The notes under the pieces: model-generated
Database searches by the model: none
The model's input: the letters and a program-made list of their open reading frames with translations, nothing else
What the model was told of the DNA's origin: nothing
NCBI GenBank assembly: GCA_030824275.1
Contig: JAVBXY010000027.1
Span: 1 to 46,061, forward strand
DNA from: Rhodocyclaceae bacterium
GTDB taxonomy: Bacteria; Pseudomonadota; Gammaproteobacteria; Burkholderiales; Rhodocyclaceae
Direction: 5' to 3'
Length of the DNA stretch: 46,061 nt
Shown: piece by piece, positions 1-8,924 of the stretch
How the letters are laid out: each line of letters opens with the position of its first letter
How positions within the stretch are numbered: the stretch's first letter is position 1
Translations under genes and position numbers: made by a program

Positions 1-552
1 GCCCCCGCCCACTGGATCAGCGGCAAGGACCACCCGAACAACACCGTAGACACCGTTGATCCCCGCGTCTTCCTCGCGCCGGCGGTGGTGGTCGATTGCT
101 CCAGGGAAGTTGCCGCCAACCCCGACTGGCTGCTCACCGTCGAGCACCTGCAAGCCTGGGAAGCCCAGCACGGCAAAATCCCCGCTGGCGCCTGGCTGCT
201 GTTCCGCACCGATTGGTCCAAGCGCAAGATGCCCGAAGACTTCGTGAACATGAAGGAAGACGGCCCCCACACACCGGGACCGGCGCAGGTCACGGTGGAG
301 TGGTTGATCAAGGAGCGCAACGTACTGGGCTTCGGTGTCGAAACCATCAACACCGACGCCGGCCAATCCTTCGCCTGGCCCATGGCCTACCCCTGTCACA
401 CGCTGATGCATGGCGCCAACCGCTACGGCCTGCAAGTGCTGAAGAACCTCGACCAGCTACCGCCGACCGGGACGATGATCGTTGCCGCGCCGCTCAAGAT
501 CAAGGGCGGCTCAGGCAGCCCGCTACGGGTGCTGGCATTGGTCGCCAACTAG
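1..552 (+). CDS. Cyclase family protein (kynurenine formamidase-like hydrolase), 3' part
   Basis: The reading frame is open from base 1 to the TAG at 550-552, so the true start lies before the window. The first residues read APAHWISGKD, which fits the end of the metal-binding segment of the cyclase/kynurenine formamidase-like family (the family motif HxGTHxDxPxH would begin just upstream). Further in are VVDCSREV, WLLFRTDWSKR, and the C-terminal block TINTDAGQSF followed by HTLMHGANRYGLQVLKNL, which is the usual conserved tail of this family. Members are metal-dependent amide or ester hydrolases, but many have unknown substrates. No tryptophan-catabolism gene is nearby, so a kynurenine role is not supported here. 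The gene ends in a strong intrinsic terminator at 575-628. Confidence 0.8.
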   Translation, partial: APAHWISGKDHPNNTVDTVDPRVFLAPAVVVDCSREVAANPDWLLTVEHLQAWEAQHGKIPAGAWLLFRTDWSKRKMPEDFVNMKEDGPHTPGPAQVTVEWLIKERNVLGFGVETINTDAGQSFAWPMAYPCHTLMHGANRYGLQVLKNLDQLPPTGTMIVAAPLKIKGGSGSPLRVLALVAN

Positions 553-574
553 ACAACACTACCGCTTGTTCTCA

Positions 575-628
575 CGCCGTCACCATCGGCCCGACAAAAG
601 TCGGCGCTGATGGGACGGCGTTTTTTTT
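575..628 (+). terminator. Intrinsic terminator built from an inverted pair of the dispersed 14-mer element
   Basis: The left arm at 575-595 pairs with the right arm at 600-620 over about 19 base pairs (CGCCGTC/GACGGCG at the base, CCGAC/GTCGG at the top), with single-base bulges at 582 and 605 and an AAAA loop at 596-599. Eight T residues follow at 621-628. This is a textbook Rho-independent terminator for the cyclase-family gene. The loop plus right arm (596-620) is an exact copy of the dispersed element described elsewhere, and the left arm is an imperfect reverse copy of it. Confidence 0.88.
596..620 (+). repeat. Dispersed 14-mer element, copy 1 (intergenic, in terminator)
   Basis: The core AAAAGTCGGCGCTG is exact at 596-609 and is followed by the ACGGCG end of the looser consensus at 615-620. 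This is the only copy outside a gene. Confidence 0.8.
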
Positions 629-671
629 GCATATTTTGGATTGGGAGCCCTGTGATAACCTCGGCATCATC

Positions 672-1052
672 ATGAAATGGACACCCAGTCTGGCGACCGG
701 CCACGCCACCATCGATGGCCAGCATCGCGAACTCTTCCAGTGCCTCGCTGATCTCGAACAGGCTGCGGCGGAGAACAGCACCATGTTCGCCGCCTACACT
801 TTGACGCGCCTCAAGCACTATGTCCGCGATCATTTTGCCGATGAAGAGGCGGTCCTGCGGGCGACCGATTACCCGGGCCTGGAGGCTCATATCGCCGAGC
901 ATCAGCGTTTCCGTGCGCAGCTTTCGGAACTTCAGGTGCAGTCGGTCAACACCGACATCACGCCCGAGATGCAGGCCTTCCTCGTCGACTGGCTGGTCAA
1001 TCACATCGCCCGCGTCGATCTCGACTACGTTCCCTACCTGAAACAGAAGTAA
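672..1052 (+). CDS. Bacteriohemerythrin
   Basis: A 126-residue single-domain hemerythrin that binds O2 at a non-heme di-iron site. The full ligand pattern is visible: H18, H54 with E58 (HFADE), H73 with H77 (HIAEH), and H111 with D116 (HIARVD). The frame is open upstream to base 96, but the start was placed at the ATG at 672 because family members begin with a W three residues in (MKWTP) before the IDxQH motif. The upstream part runs antiparallel to nothing conserved and crosses a terminator. No clear Shine-Dalgarno is seen. The gene sits alone between the terminator and rlmI. Likely roles for free-standing bacteriohemerythrins are oxygen storage or delivery in microaerobic cells. Which of these applies here is unknown. 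Confidence 0.9.
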   Translation: MKWTPSLATGHATIDGQHRELFQCLADLEQAAAENSTMFAAYTLTRLKHYVRDHFADEEAVLRATDYPGLEAHIAEHQRFRAQLSELQVQSVNTDITPEMQAFLVDWLVNHIARVDLDYVPYLKQK

Positions 1053-1066
1053 GCGGATTTACCCCG

Positions 1067-2281
1067 ATGAGTGCCCAACTGATCCTGCAATCCGGCAAGG
1101 ACAAATCGCTCCTTCGTCGCCATCCTTGGCTCTTCGCCGGCTCCGTCGCCGAGCTCAATGGTCGTGCCCGCCCCGGCGACACCGTCGAGGTGCTGGCCCA
1201 TAACGGCAAGCCCTTGGGCCGCGCTGCCTGGAGTCCCTCTTCACAGATCCGCGCCCGCATGTGGACCTTCGATGTCGAGGAGACCGTCGACCACGCCTTC
1301 TTCAAGCGGCGTGTCGCCGCTGCCGTCGCCCGCCGCGCGGCCCTGCCCGAGCTGGCCGGCCAGCAGGGCGTGCGCCTGATCCATGCCGAATCCGACGGTC
1401 TGCCCGGCGTCATCGCCGACCAATATGGCAATACCGTGGTGATCCAGCTCACCAGCGCCGGCGCCGACAAGTGGCGTGCTGCCATCGCCGACTCCTTGCA
1501 GAAGGCCACCGGCTGCGCGCGCATCTATGAGCGTTCCGATTCCGAGGTGCGTGGTCTCGAAGGCCTGGAGCCGGTGGTCGGCTGGCTGTATGGAGACGCC
1601 CCTACGGACGAGCTGACCATCATCGAGAACGGCGTCACCATGGCGGTGGACATCGTCGGCGGCCACAAGACCGGCTTCTACCTCGATCAGCGCGACAATC
1701 GCCGCCGCCTCGCCGAGCTGTCCGCTGGCAAGCGCGTGCTCAACTGCTTCTGCTACACGGCGGGTTTTTCCCTGCAAGCCCTGGCCGGCGGCGCCCGCGA
1801 GGTGGTGTCCGTCGATTCCTCCGGCCCAGCGCTGGCGACGGGCCAGCGCAATCTCGCCCTCAATCCGCAGTTCGACGCCAATCGTGCCGTCTGGCGCGAG
1901 GCCGACGTGTTCACCGAGCTGCGTGATCTGCGCAAGGCCGGCGAGCAATTCGACATCGTGGTCCTCGATCCACCCAAGTTCGCGCCCTCGGCTGCCCATG
2001 CCGAGCGCGCCAGCCGGGCCTACAAGGATATCAACATCAATGGTTTCAAGCTGCTGGCGCCCGGCGGTTTCCTGATGACCTATTCCTGCTCCGGCGGCAT
2101 AGGTCTCGATCTTTTTCAGCAGATTGTCGCCAGCGCCGCCCGTGACGCACTGGGTTCCAATGGCCCCAGCGGCCGTTCGGCCCGCATCGTGCAGCGTCTG
2201 CAAGGTGCCGCCGATCACCCGGTGGACCTGGCCTTCCCCGAAGGTGAATACCTCAAGGGATTGTTGGTCCAGGTGGATTGA
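1067..2281 (+). CDS. rlmI: 23S rRNA (cytosine-1962-C5) methyltransferase RlmI
   Basis: A 404-residue protein, close to the usual 396-400. The N-terminal 85 residues form a PUA-like RNA-binding domain (RRHPWLFAGSV). The middle has the family block ESDGLPGVIADQYG (108-121) and GGHKTGFYLDQRDNR. The SAM-dependent methyltransferase fold follows, with the catalytic-site motifs DPPKF (301-305) and SCSGG (340-344, containing the nucleophilic cysteine typical of RNA m5C enzymes). It would methylate C1962 (E. coli numbering) of 23S rRNA in the cytoplasm. It starts 14 bases after the hemerythrin gene and is followed by the metal-uptake cluster. No functional link to its neighbours is apparent. Confidence 0.9.
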   Translation: MSAQLILQSGKDKSLLRRHPWLFAGSVAELNGRARPGDTVEVLAHNGKPLGRAAWSPSSQIRARMWTFDVEETVDHAFFKRRVAAAVARRAALPELAGQQGVRLIHAESDGLPGVIADQYGNTVVIQLTSAGADKWRAAIADSLQKATGCARIYERSDSEVRGLEGLEPVVGWLYGDAPTDELTIIENGVTMAVDIVGGHKTGFYLDQRDNRRRLAELSAGKRVLNCFCYTAGFSLQALAGGAREVVSVDSSGPALATGQRNLALNPQFDANRAVWREADVFTELRDLRKAGEQFDIVVLDPPKFAPSAAHAERASRAYKDININGFKLLAPGGFLMTYSCSGGIGLDLFQQIVASAARDALGSNGPSGRSARIVQRLQGAADHPVDLAFPEGEYLKGLLVQVD

Positions 2282-2322
2282 CGGTTGATTGAAGCCGCCG
2301 GCTGTGGTTTGATAGCTGTCCC

Positions 2323-2670
2323 ATGCGCCGTTTTCTGAATCCCTTCCTTGCTGTTCTCACTGCCCTGCTGCTGCTCGGCGGGCAGCAGGCAGCGCTTGCC
2401 CACATGGTCGGCCACATTGCCGCCCATGCCGGCGGCGTGGAAGCGGCCTCGCTGCAAACCGACGAGGATGGCCACGGTGCGGCGCTGACGCTGTCCCATG
2501 TCTGCACCACTTGCCTGGCCTTCGCCGGCGCCGACGGCGCGCCGCCCAGCCAGCCGCCGCTGTCTCCCGGCATCGACGGCTGCTCCGTCCCGCCGCTTGC
2601 CGCCGTACCGCCAGCGCCGACTTTTTCTGTCGTCGCGGCCTATCGCAGCCGCGCCCCTCCCGCACTCTGA
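2323..2670 (+). CDS. Small secreted DUF2946-like protein, first gene of metal-uptake cluster
   Basis: A 115-residue protein with a clear signal peptide (RRFLNPFLAVLTALLLLGG, cleavage near ALA-HM). The mature part has several His residues and a CTTC pair (HVCTTCLAFAGA), and it ends in YRSRAPPAL, an ending common in small DUF2946-type proteins. Such proteins often stand next to metal-transport or TonB-receptor genes, and their function is unknown. Here it precedes a porin-like gene and a zinc-type ABC system, so a periplasmic metal-related role is plausible but inferred. Residues 93-102 (VPPAPTF region) are encoded by a copy of the dispersed element, so part of the tail may be an insertion. A second protein of similar build with the same VPPAPTFS string is at 37295-37660. 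Confidence 0.65.
   Translation: MRRFLNPFLAVLTALLLLGGQQAALAHMVGHIAAHAGGVEAASLQTDEDGHGAALTLSHVCTTCLAFAGADGAPPSQPPLSPGIDGCSVPPLAAVPPAPTFSVVAAYRSRAPPAL
2601..2626 (-). repeat. Dispersed 14-mer element, copy 2 (inside small secreted protein)
   Basis: The exact core lies on the minus strand at 2612-2625. It is read by the host gene as P-A-P-T-F. The matching flank CGCCGTACCGC at 2601 extends the similarity. Confidence 0.8.
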
Positions 2671-2739
2671 CGCTTTGCCAATTTGATGCGCAGCGGCTTT
2701 TGCCGCCTGCGTGCGTTGTCATTCGCCTTGGAGTCATTG

Positions 2740-4128
2740 ATGAAATCCATTTCCATTTCCATTTCCGTGCTGGCGGCCTGTGGTGTGCTGGCTGCCTTGC
2801 CCGCTTCCGCCTCGGAGACCGAACTTAAAGCCCTGCGCGAGGAAGTCGCGCAGATGAAGAAACTTTACGAACAGCGCATCGATGCCCTGGAGAAGAAACT
2901 CTCCAGTGCCGAGCAGAGCGTTGCCGCCGCACCGATAGCGGCGGCGCCTGCCAGTCATACCGCCACTGGTTTCAACCCGGAGGTGTCACTGATCCTGCAA
3001 GGGGCAATGACCGCCACCCAACGCGCTCCTGCCACCTGGACCATGCGGGGCTTCGTTCCACCCGGTGCGCCCGACGAGATCGGCCCGCCGCGTCGGCGTG
3101 GCTTCACCCTGCAGGAAAGCGAGCTGGTGTTCTCGGCCAACGTCGATCCGAACTTTCGCGGCTACATGAACCTGGCCCTGGCGCCGGACAACACGGTTGC
3201 TGTCGAGGAAGCCTATTTTCAGACCCTTGGCCTTGGTGGCGGCGTGACGCTCAAGGGCGGTCGCTTCCTCTCCGGCATCGGCTATCAGAATGAACAGCAT
3301 CCGCACAGCTGGGATTTTGCCGACGCGCCGCTGGCCTATACGGCTTTCTTCGGCAATCGCCTTACCGCCGAAGGACTGCAGGCAAAGTGGCTGGCACCGA
3401 CGGAGACCTATCTGGAACTTGGCCTCGAAGCCGGCCGCGACGACGGCTTTCCCGGTGGCAACAAGAACAAGGGCGGTTCGGCCCTGGGCGCCGCTTTTGC
3501 CCGCCTGGGCGGCGATGTCGGCGAGTCGAACAGCTGGCGTGCCGGTCTGTCCTACGTCGCCACGGCACCGGGCGCCCGTGCCTATGATGGTGTCGACGGC
3601 ACGGGCCTGGCCACCACCGTCACGTTTGCCGGCAAGAGCCGTACCGCCGGCGCCAACTTCGTCTGGAAGTGGGCACCGAACGGGAATCCGAAGGAGCGCA
3701 ATTTCAAGTTTCAGGCCGAGTATTTCCAGCGTAGCGAAGACGGCCGGCTGAGCTGTGCCGAGCGCGACACCAGCGGTGCCTGCGGTGCCGCTGCCGGCTT
3801 GACCGACAGCTATCGCTCGCACCAGTCCGGCTACTACGCCCAGGGCGTGTGGCAGTTCATGCCGCGCTGGCGCGTCGGCTACCGCCATGACCGCCTGGAC
3901 TCCGGCACAACGAACCTCGGGCCGACACTGGTCGCCGCCGATCTGCCGCAACTGGCGGCCTGGAAGCCACGCCGCGACACGGTGATGCTGGACTGGTCCT
4001 CCTCCGAGTTCGCCCGCCTGCGCTTCCAGGTAGCCCGCGACAACTCGCGCGGAGCGGGTCTGGCCGACACGCAGCTCTGGCTGCAATACATCATGAGTAT
4101 CGGCGCCCATGGCGCCCACAAATTCTGA
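2740..4128 (+). CDS. Putative outer-membrane porin-like beta-barrel protein of the metal-uptake cluster
   Basis: A 462-residue protein. The start was taken at the ATG at 2740 because GGAG stands 6 bases upstream and it opens a clean signal peptide (SISISVLAACGVLAALPASA, cleavage near ASA-SE). An upstream in-frame ATG at 2683 would bury that signal. The mature N-terminus is a short coiled coil (ELKALREEVAQMKKLYEQR) of the kind seen in trimeric porins. The rest has alternating polar/aromatic beta-strand patterns and ends in F, typical of outer-membrane barrels. The gene lies 8 bases before the ZnuA-like gene, so it may carry the metal or its chelate across the outer membrane. That role is inferred from position. 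No family name is recognised with confidence. Confidence 0.65.
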   Translation: MKSISISISVLAACGVLAALPASASETELKALREEVAQMKKLYEQRIDALEKKLSSAEQSVAAAPIAAAPASHTATGFNPEVSLILQGAMTATQRAPATWTMRGFVPPGAPDEIGPPRRRGFTLQESELVFSANVDPNFRGYMNLALAPDNTVAVEEAYFQTLGLGGGVTLKGGRFLSGIGYQNEQHPHSWDFADAPLAYTAFFGNRLTAEGLQAKWLAPTETYLELGLEAGRDDGFPGGNKNKGGSALGAAFARLGGDVGESNSWRAGLSYVATAPGARAYDGVDGTGLATTVTFAGKSRTAGANFVWKWAPNGNPKERNFKFQAEYFQRSEDGRLSCAERDTSGACGAAAGLTDSYRSHQSGYYAQGVWQFMPRWRVGYRHDRLDSGTTNLGPTLVAADLPQLAAWKPRRDTVMLDWSSSEFARLRFQVARDNSRGAGLADTQLWLQYIMSIGAHGAHKF

Positions 4129-4136
4129 GGTTCAAC

Positions 4137-5045
4137 ATGAAAAACATACGTGTCATTCTTGCCGCCTTGCTCGCCGCATCACTCACCCCGTCGGCCCAGG
4201 CCGCCCTGAAGATCCTCGCCACCGTGCCCGAATGGGCAGCACTGGCGCAGGAGATCGGCGGCGCGCAGGTCAAGGTGTCTTCCGCCACCACGGCCTTGCA
4301 AGACCCGCATCGCATCGAGGCACGGCCGTCGCTGATTGCCCGTGCCCGTAACGCCGACCTGTTGCTGGCCACCGGCGCCGAGCTGGAGATGGGCTGGCTG
4401 CCGGTGGTGCAGCGCGAATCCGCCAATCCGCGCATCCAGACGGGTAGCCCCGGCTACTTCGAGGCGGTCCGCGCGTATGCAGCATCCGGGCGCATGCTCG
4501 AGGTTCCGACACGGCTGGATCGGGCCGACGGCGATGTCCATGCCAGTGGCAATCCGCACATCAATACCGATCCGCGCGTCTACCTCAAGGTGGGCGAGGC
4601 GCTGGCGACAAAGATGGCCGAACTCGATCCGGCGAGCGCTGCTGCCTATCGGGCTGGCCATGCCGCCTTCGCCGAGCGCTGGCGCGCGAATATCGCCCGC
4701 TGGGAGAAACAGGCGGCGTCCTTGCGAGGCCAGCCGGTGGCCGTGCAACACAAGTCCTTCAGCTATCTGATCGACTGGCTGGGTTTGCGCGAAGTGGCGG
4801 TGCTGGAACCCAAGCCCGGTGTCGAACCCTCGGCGTCCCACCTGTCCCGCGTGGTCGAGCAGACCAAGGCGCAGAAGCCGCGCTGGGTCTTGCGTGCGGT
4901 GTGGGAAAGTTCTCGCGCCACCGACTGGTTCGCCAGTCGTGCTGAGGTCCCCGCCGTCGTGCTGCCTTACACCGTAGGCGACACGGTGAAGGATCTAACT
5001 GGTCTCTTTGACGAGACACTGGCGCGACTACTGGCCGTCAAGTGA
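4137..5045 (+). CDS. Metal ABC transporter substrate-binding protein (ZnuA-like)
   Basis: A 302-residue periplasmic protein with a signal peptide (NIRVILAALLAASLTPSAQA). It fits the cluster A-I (ZnuA/TroA) family. The block ALQDPHRIEARPS gives the first metal-ligand histidine (H58), GNPHINTDPR gives the second (H141), and QHKSFSYL a probable third (H205). YTVGDT near residue 280 may supply the acidic ligand. The His-rich flexible loop found in many zinc-specific members is absent, so zinc is likely but manganese or another metal is possible. It lies between the porin-like gene and the permease, with 6-8 base gaps, and should be cotranscribed with both. Confidence 0.82.
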   Translation: MKNIRVILAALLAASLTPSAQAALKILATVPEWAALAQEIGGAQVKVSSATTALQDPHRIEARPSLIARARNADLLLATGAELEMGWLPVVQRESANPRIQTGSPGYFEAVRAYAASGRMLEVPTRLDRADGDVHASGNPHINTDPRVYLKVGEALATKMAELDPASAAAYRAGHAAFAERWRANIARWEKQAASLRGQPVAVQHKSFSYLIDWLGLREVAVLEPKPGVEPSASHLSRVVEQTKAQKPRWVLRAVWESSRATDWFASRAEVPAVVLPYTVGDTVKDLTGLFDETLARLLAVK

Positions 5046-5051
5046 GGAACA

Positions 5052-5840
5052 ATGATGAACGCTCCGGACTGGTCCCTTCTTGTCGCTCCCTTCGTCGCCG
5101 GCCTGCTGGTACTGGCGACTCACGTCGTGCTCGGTGCCGAGGTACTGCGTCGGGGCATCATCTTCATCGACCTTGCCATCGCCCAGGTGGCGGCCCTGGG
5201 CACGGTGGTCGCCAGCCTGACCGAGTTCGATGAACTCTTCCACAGCATGGGACATGATTTTGCTGCCCAACTGGCGGCCGGCATCGCGGCGGCGGCCGGT
5301 GCCCTGTTGCTGACCTGGTGCGAGCGGCGTTGGCCCGATATCCAGGAAGCGCTGATTGGCCTCGTCTTCGTCTTCGCTGCGGCTACAGGCATCCTGCTGC
5401 TGGCAAGGCACCCGCACGGCGGCGAACACCTGCGCGACCTGCTGACCGGCCAACTGCTCTGGGTGAACTGGGCGCAATTGCTGCCGGTGGCCGTGCTCTA
5501 CGCAGCGGTCCTCGCCCTCTGGGCCGGGCCGGCGCGACGCTGGCCGCGTCTGGGCTTCTATCTCCTGTTCGCCCTCACCGTCACCGCATCGGTGCAGCTG
5601 GTGGGCGTGCTGCTGGTGTTCTCCAGCCTAATCGCGCCGGCGGTCGCTACCCGTGCACTGGTGGGATGGCGACGCCTGCTGTTCGCCTATCTGAGCGGGG
5701 CTGCCGGCTATGCCCTCGGTCTTGGGCTTTCGTTATATGCCGATCTGCCCGCCGGGGCGACGGTAGTGTGCTGCATGTGCCTGATTTCGATGGCGAGCTT
5801 GTTGTTTTTCAAGCCAGCCCGGGGCGGGTATACTGGTTGA
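5052..5840 (+). CDS. Metal ABC transporter permease (ZnuB-like, ABC-3 family)
   Basis: A 262-residue integral inner-membrane protein with about eight hydrophobic segments. The early block LGAEVLRRGIIFIDLAIAQ matches the conserved start of ABC-3 permeases, and VQLVGVLLVFSSLIAPAVAT is the conserved motif near the ATPase-coupling region. GAGG-like purines lie just before the ATG at 5052 (a second ATG follows at 5055). It should form the channel for the metal delivered by the preceding binding protein. The ATPase (ZnuC) normally encoded next to it is not found in this window. Confidence 0.85.
   Translation: MMNAPDWSLLVAPFVAGLLVLATHVVLGAEVLRRGIIFIDLAIAQVAALGTVVASLTEFDELFHSMGHDFAAQLAAGIAAAAGALLLTWCERRWPDIQEALIGLVFVFAAATGILLLARHPHGGEHLRDLLTGQLLWVNWAQLLPVAVLYAAVLALWAGPARRWPRLGFYLLFALTVTASVQLVGVLLVFSSLIAPAVATRALVGWRRLLFAYLSGAAGYALGLGLSLYADLPAGATVVCCMCLISMASLLFFKPARGGYTG
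5806..5834 (+). promoter_or_regulatory. Possible sigma-70 promoter for the STAS-hslVU operon
   Basis: TTTTCA at 5806-5811 and TATACT at 5829-5834 are separated by 17 bases. The -10 matches five of six consensus bases. It overlaps the end of the permease gene and would start RNA near 5841, about 30 bases before the GTG of the STAS gene. Confidence 0.4.
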
Positions 5841-5870
5841 CCCCATCATGGACGCCCCCTCCCCGGATCA

Positions 5871-7019
5871 GTGGCTGACGACGACCTGCTGTCCCTAGAT
5901 TTCACCATGCCCGGCGCGCTCGAAAACGCACCGGCTGAGACTGTTACGCCTGAAAAGCCGGCTTTGTCCCTGGAGTTGGTGCCGGTGGATGCGCCTCCAT
6001 CCGTTGCCGAGGCGCCGTCCGCGCCACCGCCCCGCGCCCGACTTCCTGCCGCTCTCGAAGACGCCGCAACGATGCACGCTGCGGGACAGGAAATCGAGGC
6101 CTTGCGCCGGCTGGAGGCAGCGCTGAAAAGTGGCGAGGATCTCGGCGACTGCGCATTGCGTGTATGGGGCGGTCTGTTCGATCTGTTGCAGGGGCTCGGC
6201 CGGCGTCCCGCCTTCGATGCCCTAGCCCTGGCCTTCGCCAAGCGTTTCGAGAAATCGCCGCCGACCTGGAGCGGCGATGTGGCGGAGGATCACGAAGCTC
6301 ATGCCAGCAGCAGCGGTCGCGCCCACGTCTCCCTCACCGGCATGCTCGATGCCAGCATCGGCGAAGTGCTCAAGCAGGCGATGAAGCTGGCGCAAACCAG
6401 TTCCCTCGTTCGTATTGACCTCGGCAAGCTCGTCGATGCCAACAACGACGGCGCGACCTTGATGATGCGGGCCCTGGCCGCACTGAAAAAGGCGAAAAAG
6501 GATTACGTCCTCGGCAGCCCCGAGCACCTGGCGCAGTTGCTCTCCGCCAAGCTGACGGTCGGCGAGCGCCGTGACGAGCAGATGTGGCTGCTGCTGCTCG
6601 CGCTGCACCAACAGGCTTTCCATCAGGAGGCCTTCGAAGATGCGGCGGTGAATTATGCGGTGACCTTCGAAGTGTCGCCACCGTCCTGGGAGATGCCCCA
6701 GCACCCGCCGGAGGTGACTCCCGAGGTGTCGCCGGAGCCAGCGACGGGTTTCTCCCTGCGCGGCCAACTGGTGGGCACGACCGCCGCCGACTTTGCCGCC
6801 CTTGAGGGTGCAGCAGCCGGCCGCGACCAACTGGATGTCGATGCCAACTATCTGGTGCGTATCGATGCGGCCGGTACCGGTCATCTGCTGGACCTGCTGA
6901 CGCGCCTCAAGGCTGACGGCAAGTGCATCCGCATCGTCGGCCTGCCGACGCTGGTGGCAGCATGGATGGAAATGCAGGGCCTGGCCGCCGTCGCCGAACT
7001 GCATCCCCGCAGCCTCTGA
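5871..7019 (+). CDS. STAS-domain protein upstream of hslV
   Basis: A 382-residue soluble protein starting at GTG (5871). An ATG at 5848 is out of frame. The N-terminal 60 residues are acidic and proline-rich (low complexity). Residues about 65-120 look helical and TPR-like. Residues about 150-245 fit a STAS-like fold ([44 protein letters not shown], with a linker typical of NTP-binding-protein-related STAS units). A second similar module is at about 290-382 ([37 protein letters not shown]). Such proteins are found upstream of hslVU in several betaproteobacteria as far as I recall, but no function is established. It contains no obvious catalytic residues. A scaffold or partner-switch role is only a guess. 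Confidence 0.65.
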   Translation: MADDDLLSLDFTMPGALENAPAETVTPEKPALSLELVPVDAPPSVAEAPSAPPPRARLPAALEDAATMHAAGQEIEALRRLEAALKSGEDLGDCALRVWGGLFDLLQGLGRRPAFDALALAFAKRFEKSPPTWSGDVAEDHEAHASSSGRAHVSLTGMLDASIGEVLKQAMKLAQTSSLVRIDLGKLVDANNDGATLMMRALAALKKAKKDYVLGSPEHLAQLLSAKLTVGERRDEQMWLLLLALHQQAFHQEAFEDAAVNYAVTFEVSPPSWEMPQHPPEVTPEVSPEPATGFSLRGQLVGTTAADFAALEGAAAGRDQLDVDANYLVRIDAAGTGHLLDLLTRLKADGKCIRIVGLPTLVAAWMEMQGLAAVAELHPRSL

Positions 7020-7047
7020 ATTTCTGCAACCTTCTTCCGGGAATCCC

Positions 7048-7584
7048 ATGGAGCAATATCGCGGCACCACCATTTTGTCCGTGCGTCGTGGCAATAAGGT
7101 CGCCCTCGGCGGCGATGGCCAGGTGACGCTGGGTAACATTGTAATCAAGGCCACTGCGCGCAAGGTCCGCCGGCTCTATAACGAGAAGATCCTCGCCGGT
7201 TTCGCCGGCGGCACCGCCGATGCCTTCACGCTGTTTGAACGCTTCGAGGCCAAGCTGGAAAAGCATCAGGGCAATCTCCTGCGCGGCGCCGTCGAACTGG
7301 CCAAGGACTGGCGTACCGACCGCGCCCTGCGCCGGCTGGAGGCTATGCTGGCCGTCGCCGATGCGGAGCATTCGCTGATCATCACCGGCAACGGCGATGT
7401 ACTGGAGCCGGAACTGGGCATCGTCGCCATCGGCAGCGGCGGACCCTACGCCCAGTCCGCCGCCCGCGCACTACTGGAGAACACGGAACTTTCCCCCGCC
7501 GAGGTCGTCAAGAAGTCGCTGGAAATTGCCGGCGACCTCTGTATCTACACTAACCAGAACCACTTGATCGAAGTCATCGAATGA
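7048..7584 (+). CDS. hslV: ATP-dependent protease subunit HslV (peptidase)
   Basis: A 178-residue N-terminal-nucleophile threonine peptidase. The short propeptide MEQYRG precedes the conserved TT pair, so the catalytic Thr is T7. The blocks [40 protein letters not shown] and [15 protein letters not shown] are diagnostic. Two hexameric rings form the proteolytic core that is capped by HslU in the cytoplasm and degrades unfolded or regulatory proteins. The gene overlaps hslU by four bases (ATGA at 7581-7584), so the two are translationally coupled. A sigma-32 promoter, usual for this pair, was not identified. Confidence 0.97.
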   Translation: MEQYRGTTILSVRRGNKVALGGDGQVTLGNIVIKATARKVRRLYNEKILAGFAGGTADAFTLFERFEAKLEKHQGNLLRGAVELAKDWRTDRALRRLEAMLAVADAEHSLIITGNGDVLEPELGIVAIGSGGPYAQSAARALLENTELSPAEVVKKSLEIAGDLCIYTNQNHLIEVIE

Positions 7585-8924
7585 ACAGCATGAATGCCAT
7601 GAGCCAGATGACGCCGGCCGAGATCGTCTCGGAACTCGACAAGCACATCGTCGGCCAGGGGCGCGCCAAGCGCGCCGTGGCCATCGCCCTGCGCAACCGC
7701 TGGCGCCGTGCCCAGGTGGGCGAACCGCTGCGTACCGAGATCACGCCGAAGAACATCCTCATGATCGGCCCCACCGGCGTCGGCAAGACCGAGATCGCGC
7801 GGCGCCTGGCACGGCTCGCCAACGCACCTTTCATCAAGATCGAGGCGACCAAGTTCACCGAGGTCGGCTACGTCGGTCGTGACGTGGACACCATCATCCG
7901 CGACCTCGCCGAAACCTCGATCAAGAACGGTCGCGAACAGGCCATGAAACAGGTCCGTGACCGCGCCATGGATGCGGCCGAGGACCGCATCCTCGACGTG
8001 TTGCTGCCGCCGGCTCGCACCGGCTTCAGCGAAACGGCGGCGGAAGATACGGGTACGCGGCAGAAATTCCGCAAGAAGCTGCGCGAGGGCGAGCTCGACG
8101 ACAAGGAGATCGAGATCGAGGTCGCCGCGCCGCAAGCCAGCATGGAGATTTTCGCCCCGCCCGGCATGGAAGACCTGACCCAGCAGATCCAGGGCATGTT
8201 CCAGAACATGGGCGGCGGCAAGAAGCGCTCGCGCAAGATGAAAATCCGCGAAGCCCTGAAAGCCATCGCCGACGAGGAAGCTGCGCGGCTGATCAACGAC
8301 GAGGAAGTGAAGGCCGAGGCGTTGAAGAACGTCGAACAGAACGGTATCGTCTTTCTCGACGAGATCGACAAGATTGCCTCCCGCTCGGAAGTCGGCGGTG
8401 CCGACGTGTCGCGGCAAGGCGTGCAGCGCGACCTGCTGCCGCTGGTTGAAGGGACGACGGTCTCCACCAAGTACGGCATGATCAAAACGGACCACATCCT
8501 GTTCATCGCCAGCGGCGCCTTCCATCTCGCCAAACCTTCGGATCTGATCCCCGAACTGCAAGGGCGCTTTCCGATCCGTGTCGAGCTCGATTCCCTGTCG
8601 GTGGACGATTTCCAGCGCATCCTGACCCAGACCGACGCTTGTCTTACGCGTCAGTACGAGGCCCTGCTCGCCACCGAAGGGGCGACGCTGGAGTTCGCGC
8701 CGAGCGGCATCCAGCGCCTCGCCGAGATCGCCTTCCAGGTGAATGAGAAGACTGAGAACATCGGCGCCCGCCGTCTCTACACGGTGATGGAAAAGCTGCT
8801 CGAAGAAATCTCCTTCGACGCCGGCAAGCGCGGCGCCGAGACCCATGCCATCGACGGCGCCTATGTCGATGCGCGTCTTGGTGAACTCGCCAAGAGCGAA
8901 GACCTTGCGCGCTACGTGCTCTGA
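7581..8924 (+). CDS. hslU: ATP-dependent protease ATPase subunit HslU
   Basis: A 447-residue AAA+ unfoldase. Walker A is GPTGVGKT (63-70), the pore loop is GYVG (96-99), and Walker B is VFLDEID (about 257-263). The I-domain with acidic helices lies between them. The C-terminus ends in YVL, the tail that docks into HslV. The start at 7581 overlaps hslV. In-frame ATGs at 7590, 7599 and 7608 are alternatives, and [10 protein letters not shown] (7599) aligns best with shorter family members. It unfolds substrates with ATP and feeds them to HslV. Its TGA overlaps the ATG of the next gene (8924). Confidence 0.96.
   Translation: MNSMNAMSQMTPAEIVSELDKHIVGQGRAKRAVAIALRNRWRRAQVGEPLRTEITPKNILMIGPTGVGKTEIARRLARLANAPFIKIEATKFTEVGYVGRDVDTIIRDLAETSIKNGREQAMKQVRDRAMDAAEDRILDVLLPPARTGFSETAAEDTGTRQKFRKKLREGELDDKEIEIEVAAPQASMEIFAPPGMEDLTQQIQGMFQNMGGGKKRSRKMKIREALKAIADEEAARLINDEEVKAEALKNVEQNGIVFLDEIDKIASRSEVGGADVSRQGVQRDLLPLVEGTTVSTKYGMIKTDHILFIASGAFHLAKPSDLIPELQGRFPIRVELDSLSVDDFQRILTQTDACLTRQYEALLATEGATLEFAPSGIQRLAEIAFQVNEKTENIGARRLYTVMEKLLEEISFDAGKRGAETHAIDGAYVDARLGELAKSEDLARYVL

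Noticed and set aside
96..671. Upstream extension of the hemerythrin frame to base 96
   Set aside because: It overlaps the cyclase-family gene in another frame and crosses the terminator. The family start with W at residue 3 is at 672.
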